A stretch of 64,000 nucleotides of DNA, taken from positions 59,151,701 to 59,215,700 of the forward strand of contig OY288247.1 in NCBI GenBank assembly GCA_958450325.1. The letters run 5' to 3'. The notes under the pieces were generated by a model, which searched no databases, was not told where the DNA came from, and was given only the letters and a program-made list of their open reading frames with translations. The stretch is from Agrostemma githago. Lineage: Eukaryota; Streptophyta; Magnoliopsida; Caryophyllales; Caryophyllaceae. The number at the start of each line of letters is the position of its first letter. Within the stretch, counting starts at the first letter, position 1. Positions 11,762-24,479 of the stretch are shown here, piece by piece. Made by a program: the position numbers and the translations under genes.

Positions 11762-14700
11762 TGTAACACCCCTGATTCTATAAATAAATTAAAATTAAAG
11801 TGTTATTCGTATTTTTATTTTATTTTACGATTTAACTCATAATTCTTAAAATTATTATAAAACGAATTTATCGTTTAGTCGATTCAAACTCCTAAAATTC
11901 TATTTGTCTCGAAAACGCTTCTTACATTTAAAACATATTTTTATTTCTGTTGCGATTCATTTTATACATTTAATTTAATTCTTATCGGAAGTCTATTTCG
12001 ACGATTTAAATTCTAAATTCTTTTTATTTATTTATATTAAACTCGAATTTTCTATTTTTCGGCTCGAAGCTCATTTATTTTAAGTTTCGTCAAAATATTT
12101 ATTTCCTTTCCTCGAGAAATCAATTTAATTCATTGTAACGAAAATTTATTTTTATCGGGAAATATTATTTCATCGTTTAATTATTTATTTCTATCGATTT
12201 CATTTTCGTCTCGAATGATTATTAATATATCGAGAAACGTTTATTTTACTCATTTTTTTTAGTCAACCCAATTATTTATTTTATTAATTCGATTTTAATT
12301 CGGTTTCGTGGTTAGTCAACTTTTTCATCTCGGGAACTGTCTCCTACTTAGTGTCTATTCGTTAATCGGTTTCCTAACCCAATTTAACCCACTTTGACCG
12401 ATTGATTCAATTGCTCTCCCACTCTATACACGTACACCCCACCTAATTACGTGTACCTTTCATTTTCCCATTTATTTTGTTTTTAACACATTCATCCCCC
12501 ATCATCTTTGCCTTTCCACCTCTTCGTTTCCCCCACTTCTCTTTTCAATCAGCCATTTTCATCTGCACCTGTTGCTTTTCTCCTTCTTTTGCGCATCTTA
12601 TCGTTGCTTTCCGAACTCGTAGCTGTCCTTCTTGCCTCTCTCCCGCTGCTACACCCGCTACGAACTGCTGCTGCTGTGTACTGCTACCCCTGTTCTGCTG
12701 CCGTTTCCTTTTTGTTGCCTGGTTTCGTCTTAGGTAATTCCTTTTTCTTCTCGTCTTCCTTTCTTCTCCTTCTTCTTCCTCTTGTCGTTGTGTTGTTGCT
12801 TTGCTGTCCGCTGCTGCCTTTGCTCCTTTTTCTTTTCTTCTTCTGCTTCGTTTTGTCGATTCAATTGAGGATTACTGTTGTGCTACGTTGCTGCTGTACA
12901 GTTATCGTGTTCTTCTCCGTCTTCTTTTCTTTTTTCCTCATTTTTGTCGCTGCACCTGCTGCGTCTTGCTGATGTACTTGTTACTGCTGCTGTTAATCGT
13001 TGCTTCTCCTTTCCCTTCTTCTTCCTCCTCTTCTAATTTCGTTCGTTTTGTTGTTATTCTTATTCCTTTTGCTGTCCGTTGTCCAGTTCTTCTTTCTTTC
13101 GTGTGATGCCATTAGTTCGTCGTCGTTCTACCGCTGTTTCGTCATCTGTTCGTTGCTGCTACTGTCTATGTTGATTCGGGTTCGATTTCGGCGGTCCTCT
13201 GTTGTTGCTGATACTGTTGGTGGTGTTTGTTTCGTGCTCTCATGCTGCTGTTGCGTTCTGCCGATGTTATGTCTGTTTAGTTGCTGTTTTGCTGCCGTTT
13301 GGGTCAGTTTTGCTGCTGTTATCATATCACGATTGTTGTCCGTCGTTTTTCTTCCTTTTCTTCTCCTTCTTCTCGTTGATGCTGACCTGCTGCTCTCCCG
13401 TTTCTTAACCATTGTTTTGTTTGCATCGTACTGCTACTGTTGTTCCGTGGCTGCTGTACGGATCCAACTTCGGCTCATTCTTTCCCGTTGTTTGTGTCAG
13501 CCATATGATACTTCTATCAAATTCTTCACAAACTGATCCCTCTTTTACTTTGTTTCTCTTCAACGTATATTCCGCAGGAATTCCCAATATTCCTTCTCCG
13601 TCCTCATTAAACGCTCCGTTCAGCTTCGAGTTTTCTTGGATTTCGTGAAGACACAACTGAGGACATGCACTGGACCATTCTGGGGTATCGACTCAAGATA
13701 ACTTTAGGACGTTACTCGATTTTATATCGTATGTTTGAGTAGTAGTATGTAGTAAATATTTTAACTTCGGTTTTCTAATTTTAGCTATTTATTATTGCTA
13801 ATATTATAAATTTTTAAGTCGTATGCTTTACAAATATTTTACGGTTTTCGATATCGTTTTATAAATCGTTAGTAATTACACTATTTACGATCGTTATAAT
13901 ATTTTGTTAATTATCGTGACACTAGTAACTAAATAATAACGATTTCATATTTTCTTCATATTTCGTTAATTTATAATTTTAACTCAAAATTGTATTTTTA
14001 TATTATAATCGAGATTTGTATACTTGTTTAATAAATTAATTTTTGTTTTACGATTTATACTAATAAATGAGAAAATAGTCGATTTTGTTTTAAATACATT
14101 TTTATTCGAGACTATTTTTCCCTAATAATTTCTCATTTGTTTACGATTTCTTATTTTTATTAAAATCCGTATTATTTATTAATAAAAGCTATTTATTAAA
14201 AATAACTTGAAACCTTTGTAAATCTCATAAAACTCGTTGACTCAATTAATTTTGATATCGTTTTTCTTAAAACACCTCTTTTCTAAAATCTATAGTTTTA
14301 ACTCGATTTCTTGATTATTTATAAAATACTATGTATTGACTTATTATATTTTATTTATATTTTGAGTAACGAATTTAGAAATATATTAAAGTTACGATAA
14401 CGACGATAATAATAAAATGTTAATTTCGTTAGAAATGCTACTTTTATACATTTCACTTATTTTAATAACTTACGTATTTTCTATAACAATATTTCTATTT
14501 TAAGTAAGTTTCTAAAATTAGTAAGTTCCTATTTATAGAAAGTTTCCCTTTTAATATTAAATGGTTATTTCTTTTATCCATATTATTTATATTGATTATA
14601 TCTTTTGAATATCGATAATGGCTGTTTTGGAGTTATGGAATAAAGTCAAGTGTGGGGTTAGAGTAATAATCTGGGGTGTACGTTTTTGCCATCAGCTATA

Positions 14701-15481
14701 AAGTCGGTGTGCCCATTTGGGGCACATTTGGTCGTTGAACTGAGCATGGTTTGTGTTCAGGAGAGTGTGCATTGTGCCATTAAACTTAGATATCGCATCG
14801 TGTAAGTCGCGTCGGGTTGAACTGGATATGGTTTGTATCCAGGAGGGGTGTATACTACTTAAACCAGGACCTCGCTGCACGCAGTCCTATTATAGTTGAG
14901 TTGCCTAGTTAGAAACTGGATTCTGTTATGAGTTAAGTCTACAGTTCTCGAAGCTAGTTTCCAGTATTATCCTAGTGAAAGTCTAGCCTTGTGCACACTG
15001 AACGAATTTCCATAATGCCATTTTTGAATATTATATTATCGATTGAATTTTTGACTTGCAGGTTTGCAAATGTTTTAAGTTTCCTCCGAGAACTTATTTT
15101 ATTATATCGTTTTTAATGTTTTCTCATTTTAAGTATTTTGATATAATAATACTATTATTTTCCATACGATATAATATGGCTGGGAGAACGTCCGAGTTAC
15201 TCCCCACTGACGTGGCTGTTATGTTTATAACATGACAGGTATTTGCTGCTGGGTTTTGGGTGTGAGCTAGCGAGTAGCGTGGATCCTAATCTTTCTTCAT
15301 TCTTGTAATTTATGGATTTGTATAAACCCGTTTGGAGATTTTACTTTTAGCCCTTTTGTAAAAAGAGGCCTTTGTTTTGACTTACCATTTCTTTTAATAA
15401 GATATCGTTTGTCAGTGTGTTTTAATCCCACTCTACAGTGTTTCCGCCACTGTATTGCGTTAGAATTTCTAGGGGATTACA
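11762..15481 (+). mobile_element. Solo LTR, about 3.7 kb, chromovirus-like ends
   Basis: Begins TGTAACACCCC and ends GGGGATTACA, so the ends are TGTAA...TTACA, flanked by TTGAC duplications. No internal coding domain, primer site or second LTR is visible, so this is a solo LTR or a non-coding derivative. TGTAACACCCC ends are usual for Tekay/Del-type chromoviruses. It has an AT-rich first part, a pyrimidine-rich part (about 12480-13480, CTT/TGC-rich) that yields meaningless Leu/Cys-rich frames, an AT-rich middle, and a moderately GC-rich last 900 bp with a partial repeat (about 14742 and 14822, TGGTTTGTGTTCAGGA-like). Orientation is given by similarity to the usual LTR start only. Confidence 0.8.
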
Positions 15482-15486
15482 TTGAC
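15482..15486. repeat. Solo LTR target duplication, right copy (TTGAC)
   Basis: Partner of 11757-11761. Confidence 0.92.
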
Positions 15487-18400
15487 TCTCCACCTCTTGA
15501 AGAAGAATGCTTACATGAAGAAAAGGTAGAACCACTACCGGTGGGTAAGAGTATGGTATCTTCTCCTCCTAATCTTGAACTTAAACCACTCCCCTCTTCC
15601 CTCAAATATGCTTTTCTTGAAGGAACTAATTATCCTGTTATCGTCAATGCTACCCTTGATGGTCCTCAATTGGAAAAACTTTTGATTGTTTTGAGAAAGC
15701 ACAAAAAGGCCATCGGGTATAGCATTGCCGACCTCCAAGGCATAAGTCCAAATGTTTGTATCCATAGGATCATCCTTGATGATGACCACCGTCCTTCGGT
15801 TGAGGGTCAACGTAGGTTGAACCCCACCATGAAAGAGGTTGTCATGAAGGAAGTCCTCAAGTTGTATGAGGCTAACATTATATACCCAATAATCGGAAGT
15901 AAATGGGTTAGCCCCGTACAAGTTGTGCCGAAAAAAGGAGGAATGACGGTTGTCAAAGGAGAAAAGGGTGAGTCAATTTCTACTAGGACTATTACCGGTT
16001 GGCGCATGTGTATAGGCTATCGAAAATTGAACACGGCCACCATAAAAGACCATTTCCCCCTTCCCTTTATTGATCAAATGCTTGAAAGATTGGCGCATCA
16101 TTCTTATTTTTGTTTCCTCGATGGTCATTCCGGATTTCTTCAAATTCCCACTCATCCCAATGACCAAGAGAAAACCACTTTTACATGTCCCTATGGCACC
16201 TATGCTTATAGAAGGATGGCATTTGGATTGTGTAATGCGCCGGGAACGTTTCAAAGATGTATGATGGCTATTTTCTCCGATTTTATTGAAAAATCCATGG
16301 AAGTTTTTATGGATGACTTTAATGTCCATGGTACATCTTTTGATTCTTGTCTTGAAAATCTTGATCAAGTGTTAGCTCGATGTGAAGAGTATAGACTTGT
16401 TTTGAATTGGGAAAAGTGTCATTTTATGGTTGAACAAGGTGTTGTCCTAGGTAATATTGTTTCTAATAGAGGAGTCGAAGTTGATAAGGCGAAAGTCTCC
16501 GTGATTGAGAACTTGCCACCACCTACAAATGTCAAAGGGGTGAGGAGTTTTCTAGGTCACGCCGGTTTTTATAGACGATTCATTAAAGACTTTTCTAAGA
16601 TTGATAAGCCTTTGACTTCTTTGCTTATGAAAGATGCACCTTTTGTTTTTGATGGCTCGTGTCTTGAGGCCTTTTGCAGGATAAAGACCGCTCTTACTAC
16701 CACTCCGATTATCAAAGCTCCCGATTTGAATCTTCCATTTGAGATCATGTGCGACGCATCCGATTTTGTCGTTGGTGTCGTTCTAGGTCAACGGGTTGAC
16801 AAGAAGCTACATGTGATTTATTATGCGAGCAAGACTTTAGATGAAGCCCAATCGAGGTACACGACAACCGAGAAAGAGATGCTTGCCGTTGTCTATGCCA
16901 TAGAGAAATTCCAAAATTATGTTACCGGTTCCAAAGTCATAATTCATACCGATCATGCGGCGATTCGATACATCATGTCCAAAAAGGAGACCAAGTCCCG
17001 ACTCTTTCGGTGGGTGCTCCTTTTACAAGAATTTGATATTGAGATTAAAGACAAAGCCGGATCGGAGAACTTGGTAGCGGTTCATCTTAGTAGACTAACG
17101 GTTAGTAAAGAGAGCAATGAAGAAGATGGTATCCCCATCAATGAAGCTATGAGAGATGAGACCTTGATGGCCATTGATGTTATTACACCTTGGTATGTCG
17201 ATATCATCAATTTCTTAGTATCTTATTATATTCCGGATGATTATTCCAAGCAAGAGAGGAAGAAACTACGTTATGAAGCCCGACGCTATTATTGGGACGA
17301 ACCATATTTGTTTCGCCATTGTGTAGATTGAATTTACCGACGATGTGTTACGGCCGAAGAAGGACATAATATTGTGAAGCACCTTCACTCGACATCTTAT
17401 GGTGGACACTTGGGCAATCAAAAGACAATTGTCAAGGTTCTCCAAAGCGGGTTTTGGTGGCCTTCCATATTCAAGGACATTCGAGCTTTCATTCTCACAT
17501 GTGATGCATGCCAAAGAAGTGGGAATATTACAAGAAGAAATTAGATGCCCCTTCAACCCATCTTGGAGATTGAATTGTTCGATGTTTGGGGCATTGATTT
17601 CATGGGTCCGTTCCCATCCTCTTTTGGTAACAAGTACATTCTAGTCGCGGTTGATTATGTCTCAAAATGGATCGAGGCCGTAGCTTCCCCCACCAATGAC
17701 TCCAAGGTTGTAATCAAGCTTTTCAAGAATGTGATCTTCCCGAGATTCGGTATGCCTAGAGCCATAATTAGTGATGAAGGCTCTCATTTTAGGAAAGATA
17801 CCTTTGAGCACCATTTAAGGAAATATGGTATCACTCACAAGATGTCACTAGCCTACCACCCTCAAGCAAATGGGCAAGCCGAGATCTCCAGCCATCAAAT
17901 CAAGGGAATTTTAGAGAAAGTTGTAAATACACACCGAGAGGATTGGTCATTGAAGTTGAATGACGCCCTTTGGGCATTGAGAACGGCTTACAAAGCGCCG
18001 ATTGGAACCACTCCTTATCTTCTTGTGTATGGTAAAGCTTGTCATTTACCGGTGGAACTAGAACACAAAGCTGAATGGGCAATCAAAGAGCCAAACTTCG
18101 ATGAGAGTGTTGTAGGAAATAACCGCCTTCTCCAACTACAAGAATTGGAAGAACTAAGACTTGAAGCCTACGAAAATTCAAAGATATACAAAGAACGAAC
18201 TCGTCAATGGAACGAATCTCGAATACTTCGTAAGGACTTCTCCGTTGGTGATAAGGTATTGCTCTTCAACTCACGCTTTAAGCTCTTCCCCGGTAAGTTG
18301 AAATCTAAATGGTCGGGTTCATTCGAAGTGACCAAGGGGCAACCATATGGATCAATAGAGATATCTAGCCCGGAAACCGGGAAATTTATGGTTAATGGCC

Positions 18401-18489
18401 AACGTTTGAAGATATACCATCCCGGTCACGTTCGTGAGACCCTTGCTACCGTGAAGTTTGGTAAGCTCCCGTTGGGGAGCGTTGTTTAA
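15487..18489 (+). pseudogene. Athila RT, RNase H and integrase region (broken)
   Basis: Continuation of the Athila gag-pol frame. Reverse transcriptase: YRKLN, FLDGHSGF, and the catalytic VFMDDF (16303-16320) are present. RNase H: CDASD, TEKEMLAVV and HTDHAAIRY are present, but the last acidic residue is lost (LVAVHLSRL, usually AD). TGA at 17329-17331 follows. Integrase: zinc-binding H-H-C-C (GGHLGNQK to CDACQR), then TAG at 17542-17544. The core is D,D,E (DVWGIDFMG, IISDEGSHF, GQAEISSHQI). The final TAA is at 18487-18489. Upstream of 15487 an apparent open frame runs back into the solo LTR and is not real. Function when alive: copying genomic RNA to DNA and inserting it. Confidence 0.9.
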
Positions 18490-19365
18490 CCCCCTCTTGA
18501 AATTGATGTAGGTTTGGTGGTATCCTCAACAACCACCTTGTATATATGTATCATATTTTCTTTAAGTTTATTAGCTTTGTTAGCTTGAGAAGAATGATTG
18601 AAATTGGATTTCGCATTGGAGCATAAATTTGGATGAAGATCAAGCTTTTGGAGAAGTTATGGAGCTCATTTGAAGACCACAAGCATGTTTGTGGGAGATA
18701 TTGATTATGTAATGTGAGTCGAGTCGATATTTGAATCTTTAGGTGATTATTGAAGAGCCATGAAATGGCAAAGCGGAAAAACGAAGAAAAGAAGACCGTC
18801 AGGCAAAACTTCGCCCGATGAGACTCGACCGGGCGAAACTTCACCCTACGGAAAGTTGCCAGAATTGCCGGAAATGAAGAAGATACCACCGGGCAAAATT
18901 TCGCCCGGTGAGATTTTCACCGGGTGGAAAAATGTTGGCAAAACTGATTTTCACGACGAAAATCCGTCGGGTGAAATTTCACCTGATGGTGCTTGACCGG
19001 GTGAAATTTCACCCGACAGTGCGTGACTTGGCCGGATCACCTACCTTTTATATACTCACTACATTTTCAATTCCCTCCTTCACATTTACACCACATAACC
19101 TTTCCCTCCAAAATTTTTACACCAAATTTTTACCACTAACTTTAAAACTTTCCATTTCCCTCCTCATCCACCCTTATTTATATCACCTTTTTACCTCACT
19201 CATCATTTCACCCTTTCATCCATCATAAAATCACCACACCACCTTCCATACCCATACTACATTTTAACCTCCATCCATAATTCATTTCCATACTTGGTGA
19301 TTATCTATTTGGGTTTTTGAAGAAAGGAAGCTAAAGTTTTGGGATTTTTCTTGCAAATTATTATT
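18490..19365 (+). promoter_or_regulatory. Athila internal spacer with palindrome array and TATA box
   Basis: Non-coding. From about 18795 to 19020 it holds five or six copies of the same GGGCGAAATTTCGCCC-type palindrome seen in the LTR (about 18797, 18828, 18891, 18972, 19002). A TATA-like TTTTATATACTC follows at about 19047-19058, then a pyrimidine-rich leader to the ATG at 19366. I infer an internal promoter for the env-position ORF. Confidence 0.5.
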
Positions 19366-20427
19366 ATGGAGACAAGAGCCCAACGAGCCGCGCGAAAACA
19401 AGGTATGGCTTCGACTTCAAAACCTTCTAAATGTTCACGTTCTAGTAAGTCTTCTAAGCCCAAACTTTTACCTTCTCCTAATACACCCCTAGCTGAGACC
19501 TTCTCTGAAAAAACTTTTCAGAGTACAAGATGGCCTCCATTCACAAAGAAAATCCTAGGAATTAAGGACGATATTAGAGAGTTATCGTCGAGGACCGGAA
19601 CTAGCGAGCTTATAAAATTAGTGCATTGCACAAATAAACACCTTACATGTGAGTTCTTAGGTACCTTTACCATCGATAACCCGACCACACCAAGAGAGTT
19701 TAAATTTCGCTTGTTCGGTAGAAATCACTGTTTAAATGTTTCCGAATTCGGTTTAGCTCTAGGTTTACCCTCATCGGGTACCGGACTAAGTAGACCCTTA
19801 AGTGATTCGCAAAGTAGTGCGACTAGGAGAGACTTGTGGAGGCGCATAGCGCCGGGTCAACGTGATTTCGAACCCAATTCTAGCTTTGCCGCTGAAATCC
19901 GAAACCCTGCCATTCATTATTTCAAAATTCTTTTGCACTATCTTTTGCCATCTATCGATAACATTATCAACCTCAATGTGTGTGTCTTACAATTGATTTG
20001 TGACTCTTTGATTGGTAACCCTAACCCCCTTGACCTATCTATTGTCGTGGTGTTACACTTTCATCAAATTATAATTGACCAACGCCTTTCCGTCGACTGT
20101 GGTGGTCTTGTGACTTTAATAGCGAAAAATTTGGGTTACGCGACTGACCATCTCAAACCACATGACCCCCGTGTCTAGCTTGACGAGGCCTACTTCCCTT
20201 CTTGGATTTTTCATGTGCTTGACCATCGCCTCGACTCTCTTGGCCACAGCCGTGCCTTAATTGTCCCCAACAAAAACCGAACCAATAATTATAACCATCG
20301 CAATTGGGACCTACCTCCAGGTCCCTGTGAATTCCGACTGACCGAATCGGGGGAAATAGAAGTTTGGGAGTATGCCGGTGAGGGAACTTCTACGGCTTCT
20401 TATGCGTCAAATGACTATTCGACCTAG
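19366..20427 (+). pseudogene. Athila env-position ORF (broken by one stop)
   Basis: The ATG at 19366 (METRAQRAARKQGMAST) is preferred over an upstream TTG. The frame runs 353 codons to TAG at 20425-20427 and is interrupted by one TAG at 20176-20178. It has a Ser/Lys-rich basic N-terminus. The remainder (VSEFGLALGLPSSG, WRRIAPG, then a hydrophobic helical part NPAIHYFKILLHYLLPS) resembles the putative plant transposon protein domain found in this position of Athila elements. I see no signal peptide or transmembrane anchor, so calling it an envelope protein would be unsupported. Its function is unknown. Confidence 0.75.
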
Positions 20428-22664
20428 ACACCCCTACAAGAGTCGGTAGATAATATGGTTTGTGTATGTTGTGGGTATTTGTGTGGTTTGTGTCGGTGAG
20501 TCTCTAATCATCTACAGTTGAATATCTTTGAATTAATATTGTTCCTTGTTCCATCATTATAATCTTTGTGATTGTTTTATCTCGAACAAAATTTGCAAGC
20601 TATCCCACCGTCCAATTGAATGATTTTTGCGGCCGTTGCTGCCTTGGTATTGCTCCCGGTCTTTAGGCAACGTGATTACGCCATTGGCCCTTTGAAAAAT
20701 CCAAATTTTGAATCAATCTTTTTCAATTTTTCTTAATCCGGGCTAGGTGATGTGACTACACCTATGCCATTTCATTTTTCACCTTTTCGTTTTAATTTCT
20801 TTTCTTTTATTTAATTTTCATTTTCTTAGCCACTTGGCTAGGGTCTAGGTGATGTGATTTCACCTAGGCCCGCCACTATTTTATAGCTTTCTTTATTTTT
20901 CATTTTCTTTTCTTTTCTCAAAATTTTTGAAAAACCCAAAAACATTTGAAAAATTATAAAAATCCAAAAAGATTTTTCTTTCTTATCTTTTTCGATCTTC
21001 CCCTACATGTCCATTGAGGACAATGTACAGTTTTAGTGTGGGGGAGGGATCTACTATCCTTTATTTTCTCAAAAATCTTTTCAAAATCCATAAAAATTGA
21101 AAAAAATCGAAAAATCAAAAACATTTTTTTTCCTTTCTTTTTCTTTTCTTTTCTTGTTTCTCGTTATGTTTTCGTGTCTTGTGTATGGTCTTGTTTTCTA
21201 CTCTTACAGGTAACCACCACCTTAATAGCGCGATTTGAAGAGATTATGAAAGCACCCGCTAGGTAACCTCCTTCCTTTTTTCTTTATTTTTGTAGAGTAG
21301 TTAGGTTGTTGCTAATTGGAGGCTCTCGAAGTGAGCATTTTGGGTGTTGTGGTTGATTGTGCTCGTATGTTGATGGAGTATGGAGTACATGACCTTACTT
21401 GTGTTTCCTTTATTTGCTTTTTCCTTTTTGTGTGTTTCTTTTGTTTTGTATAGTGTGTCTAGGACTAAACTTTTCGAAAACCCGATTGCAAACCTTTTAC
21501 AAGAATTTACATTCCATTATAGATAACCCATTGTAGATTTTGGACCTTAATCTAGTAGAATGACTCTTAGGCAATGAATTTGTTGATTCTTTAGCTTGAG
21601 TCCACCTTTTCTACTAGAGGTTTACTTCGGGGTTTGCATTTTACCACCTTGACCACCCATGGAGGAGTTAGGCCTTGGTTCCCGCATTCCGTTTTCTAGG
21701 TGACCTTGCTCGAATGACCATTGCACCTTTAGTTCGAATTCTTTCCGCCTTTTGTGGGTTATCCGGGAATGGCGCGCGTTCTCGATTACCTATTTTTCCT
21801 CCACCTATACATCACCACAATTAGTTTACAGAAAAATAACCTCCAAGCTTGGTTACAAACCACATCAAAAAGCCGAAAAAAGGCAAACCAAAGCAAGAGA
21901 AAAGGGCACAAAAACATGAGAAAAAAAACAAAGGAGAAAGAAAAATAGCTTCAAATGAAAAATCGTATCGTCAAAAACATCTCCTGAAAAAAAAACCCTT
22001 TGATCGATTCATCGCCGTGAAGTGCGAACTAGAGGACCGAGTCCCGAGGTAGGAAGATAGCGGTGATGAGTCGATCCACCCCAATAATTGTAAACACTCC
22101 ACCTTTTTGTTTGGACTAATTTAGGAAATTCGAGTTTTGGAACGACCCTCTTGGCTTAGCCAAAGAGAGCGGGACTGCACCTACCTACAGTGTCGAACGA
22201 ATCCATGGTTCACTTTATCCACTCTGTTATACGCCCCGTAGTACCCCTTTAGAAAACTAGGAGGACCTAGGCTAAGTTATCAACATCTATATTGCTTGAT
22301 TGTCATAATATTAGGCTTTGGTCCCTGTTTACGTGGGTCATTTATCTTGGAATTTTATTGTTGTCTTAGGTAAGTAATCGATGTCTTCCCCGCCGTCTCG
22401 ATGAGGGATTCGGTGTTTTATTTTTGCTTTGGATGCGTCTATTCTTTCGTGTTATGTGTTTTTGTGTGTTTAGTCGCATCCACCATTTTGAGCAAGCCCC
22501 AACTTGCCTTGCATGGAAGTGCTCTACATCATGAGTATTTCGATGTGAGTTGAAGGGACGGAGCGGGCCCGTTAATTGCCCCGTATCGGTTTAGCATAGT
22601 CTAGCTAGTAGTAGTAGTTTGTAATTTCTTTTTGGGTCTTTGCTCGAGGACGAGCAACGGTTTA
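20428..22664 (+). other. Athila 3' non-coding region
   Basis: About 2.2 kb with no convincing gene. A short sequence CTAGGTGATGTGATT-CACCTA occurs at about 20745 and 20848. A polypurine-tract-like motif occurs at 21013-21047. Lys-rich frames near 21754-22052 are in an A-rich stretch and show no domain. Confidence 0.7.
21031..21047 (+). other. Internal polypurine-tract-like copy
   Basis: TTTTAGTGTGGGGGAGG, preceded by CCATTGAGGACAATG, closely matches the real 3' tract (GCTCGAGGACGAG then TTTAGTGTGGGGGAAT at 22661-22676). It may be a second plus-strand priming site or a relic of an older 3' end. Confidence 0.6.
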
Positions 22665-22676
22665 GTGTGGGGGAAT
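22661..22676 (+). other. Athila polypurine tract
   Basis: TTTAGTGTGGGGGAAT directly precedes the 3' LTR start TGTTGTG at 22677. It would be the RNA primer for plus-strand synthesis. Confidence 0.8.
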
Positions 22677-23511
22677 TGTTGTGTGCTAAATTTAGACCGT
22701 TTTTCCCCTCATTTAGACCCGATTTTCCCTCGTTTTGCGAGTCTTGAGTGCGATTATCGCCATATTTTGAGTAAATCTCGCATTAGCGTCCCTCTTGTGC
22801 GTTTTACGTGTTTTTGGTAGTTTTTCTGTCAATTTTGATAGGATTTGGCACCGAAATCACGACCGAGCTTCTACGAGCACAAGAGAAGGGAATACCGTCC
22901 AAAGAGTAAAGCACACAACTTAAAGTTTAAAGCCATCCAATCAATCGACGAAGAATGAGAAAAGAAAAGAGGCCAAGTAAATGACCGGGCGAAATTTCAC
23001 CCGGTGAGACACCACCGGGCGAAATTTCATCCGACGGAAAAACGCCTCCCCGAAGATTTTCCGAGACCTCCCCACCGGGCAAAATTTTGCCCACTAGGTG
23101 AAATTTCGCCCGATGGAGAGAAGAGCCGGAAACTGCGCAAAAATTTCTCCCGGTGGGAATTACGGACAAGTCCGCAGGGCGAAGTTTCACCCCTTGAAGA
23201 TGTCATGGGAGATTGTCTCACTAATGGAGCATAAAGTGGATTTGGGCTTTAGGTTAAATACCCATTAAGAGACTACTATATATATATATCTACCCTAGTT
23301 TGTTGCCTAAGGAACCATCCAATTAGACTAGTATCATTCATTAGTGTAGAAGGTTTTCATTAGTGTAGTAGAACCATCTCCTTAGTAGTAATCCAGTAGT
23401 ATTCTTAGTAATTCTCTACAAATCTAGTAGTAATTTACATTATTAGACTAGTATACTTAGTTTACATCAGCAATTATCTAGATTTCAAGATTGTAGAAGA
23501 TTATTCAAGAT
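22677..23511 (+). repeat. Athila 3' LTR, left part
   Basis: First 835 bp of the 3' LTR, matching the 5' LTR from 6860, with a small deletion in the palindrome array. It is cut by the Tat-type element and continues at 38218. Just before the cut, about 13 bp seem to be missing relative to the 5' LTR. Confidence 0.9.
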
Positions 23512-24197
23512 TATTCCGGTTATTGGAATCAATTAACCCGACGTGGGATTCGGGTTAATGTCGCTCGGTGTTACTTCTGAATGCTTACTGATCAATCTTG
23601 ACACTCTCCTTCCTCCTACTCTTCCAGTCAGACCTTCCCGGCGGATTGGGCAGGCTCCCTGCACAGAAAACGCACAGGGCCTCGGAGGATGTCCGAGGAA
23701 ACCCTCTCCGATGCCTAAGTTAGTCTGTGAAAGCCTTAAGAAACCCAGCTCGTGAAGAACTGGGCAACAATTTTAGAGTAAGAGTTCTAGAGAGAGAAAA
23801 TCCAACCCCATTCTTGTGGGAAATGGAAGAGTATTTATACCTTCCCACAAGAGAGGGAAGTAGAGGGAGAATGGGTGGATAAGGAAGTGACAGGTGGTGT
23901 CCTCTCATCCACCCATTCTCAATTACCTTAGGCAAAATGACGAGAGGGCCCCTGGGGACCCCCGCTCTGTCTGCGGAGATGTCCCCAGGGGGTAGGCGGG
24001 TTTTGAGCGGCTGGAGCCAAGCTCTAGCGGGCCGTGTCACCCTGCTGGTCTGACGGTCGGATGTTCTCCTTGGTAGTTTTCTCCCGCTTCTATGTTCATT
24101 ACCTTGACTGTTTGCCGGGACGGTTTCTGGGCTTAGTTGGCAATCTCCTGGGAGCCTGCCTAGCAGGCTGTTGGTGTCAGGCTGCCGACCCCAATCA
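23512..24197 (-). repeat. Tat element 3' LTR (686 bp)
   Basis: On the + strand it begins TATTCCGG where the partner LTR has TGTTCCGG, so the terminal dinucleotide is mutated. It ends CCCCAATCA. A minus-strand TATA box (TATAAATA) lies at 23832-23839. It contains about 35 bp near 23918-23955 that are absent from the other LTR. Confidence 0.88.
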
Positions 24198-24479
24198 ATT
24201 GGCCCTCGCAAGCTGGGGGGGAAGTAAGGCTTCCCTCCGGCTGGCGACTTTTGCTTGGAGGAAGGTCGACTCATTTTCACTTTTGCTGCAGCATTTAATG
24301 CTTTGTACTTTCCCGAGGAACAAAGCAAAGTTTGTGTCAGACGCGTAAGGAGTTGAGGGGTTTCTTGCAATGATTATACTTCTTTGCTTGATGGATTTTT
24401 GGGAACCGTGAAGAGTTTGCGATTGGTGGCTTTCCCTTCCAAGGTGGTTGGAATGCCATTAATGTTGCGTTTTCACTCG
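24198..24479 (-). other. Tat 3' internal end / upstream region of the opposite-strand gene
   Basis: Between the 3' LTR and the TATA box at 24480. On the minus strand GCGAGGGCCAAT next to the LTR is a weak polypurine tract. No gene seen. Confidence 0.5.

Noticed and set aside
12477..13536. Several long Leu/Cys/Ser-rich open frames
   Set aside because: They lie in a pyrimidine-rich low-complexity part of the 3.7-kb solo LTR; composition explains them and no domain is visible.
19366..20427. Calling the Athila 3' ORF an envelope gene
   Set aside because: No signal peptide, transmembrane anchor or glycoprotein features; only its position is env-like.
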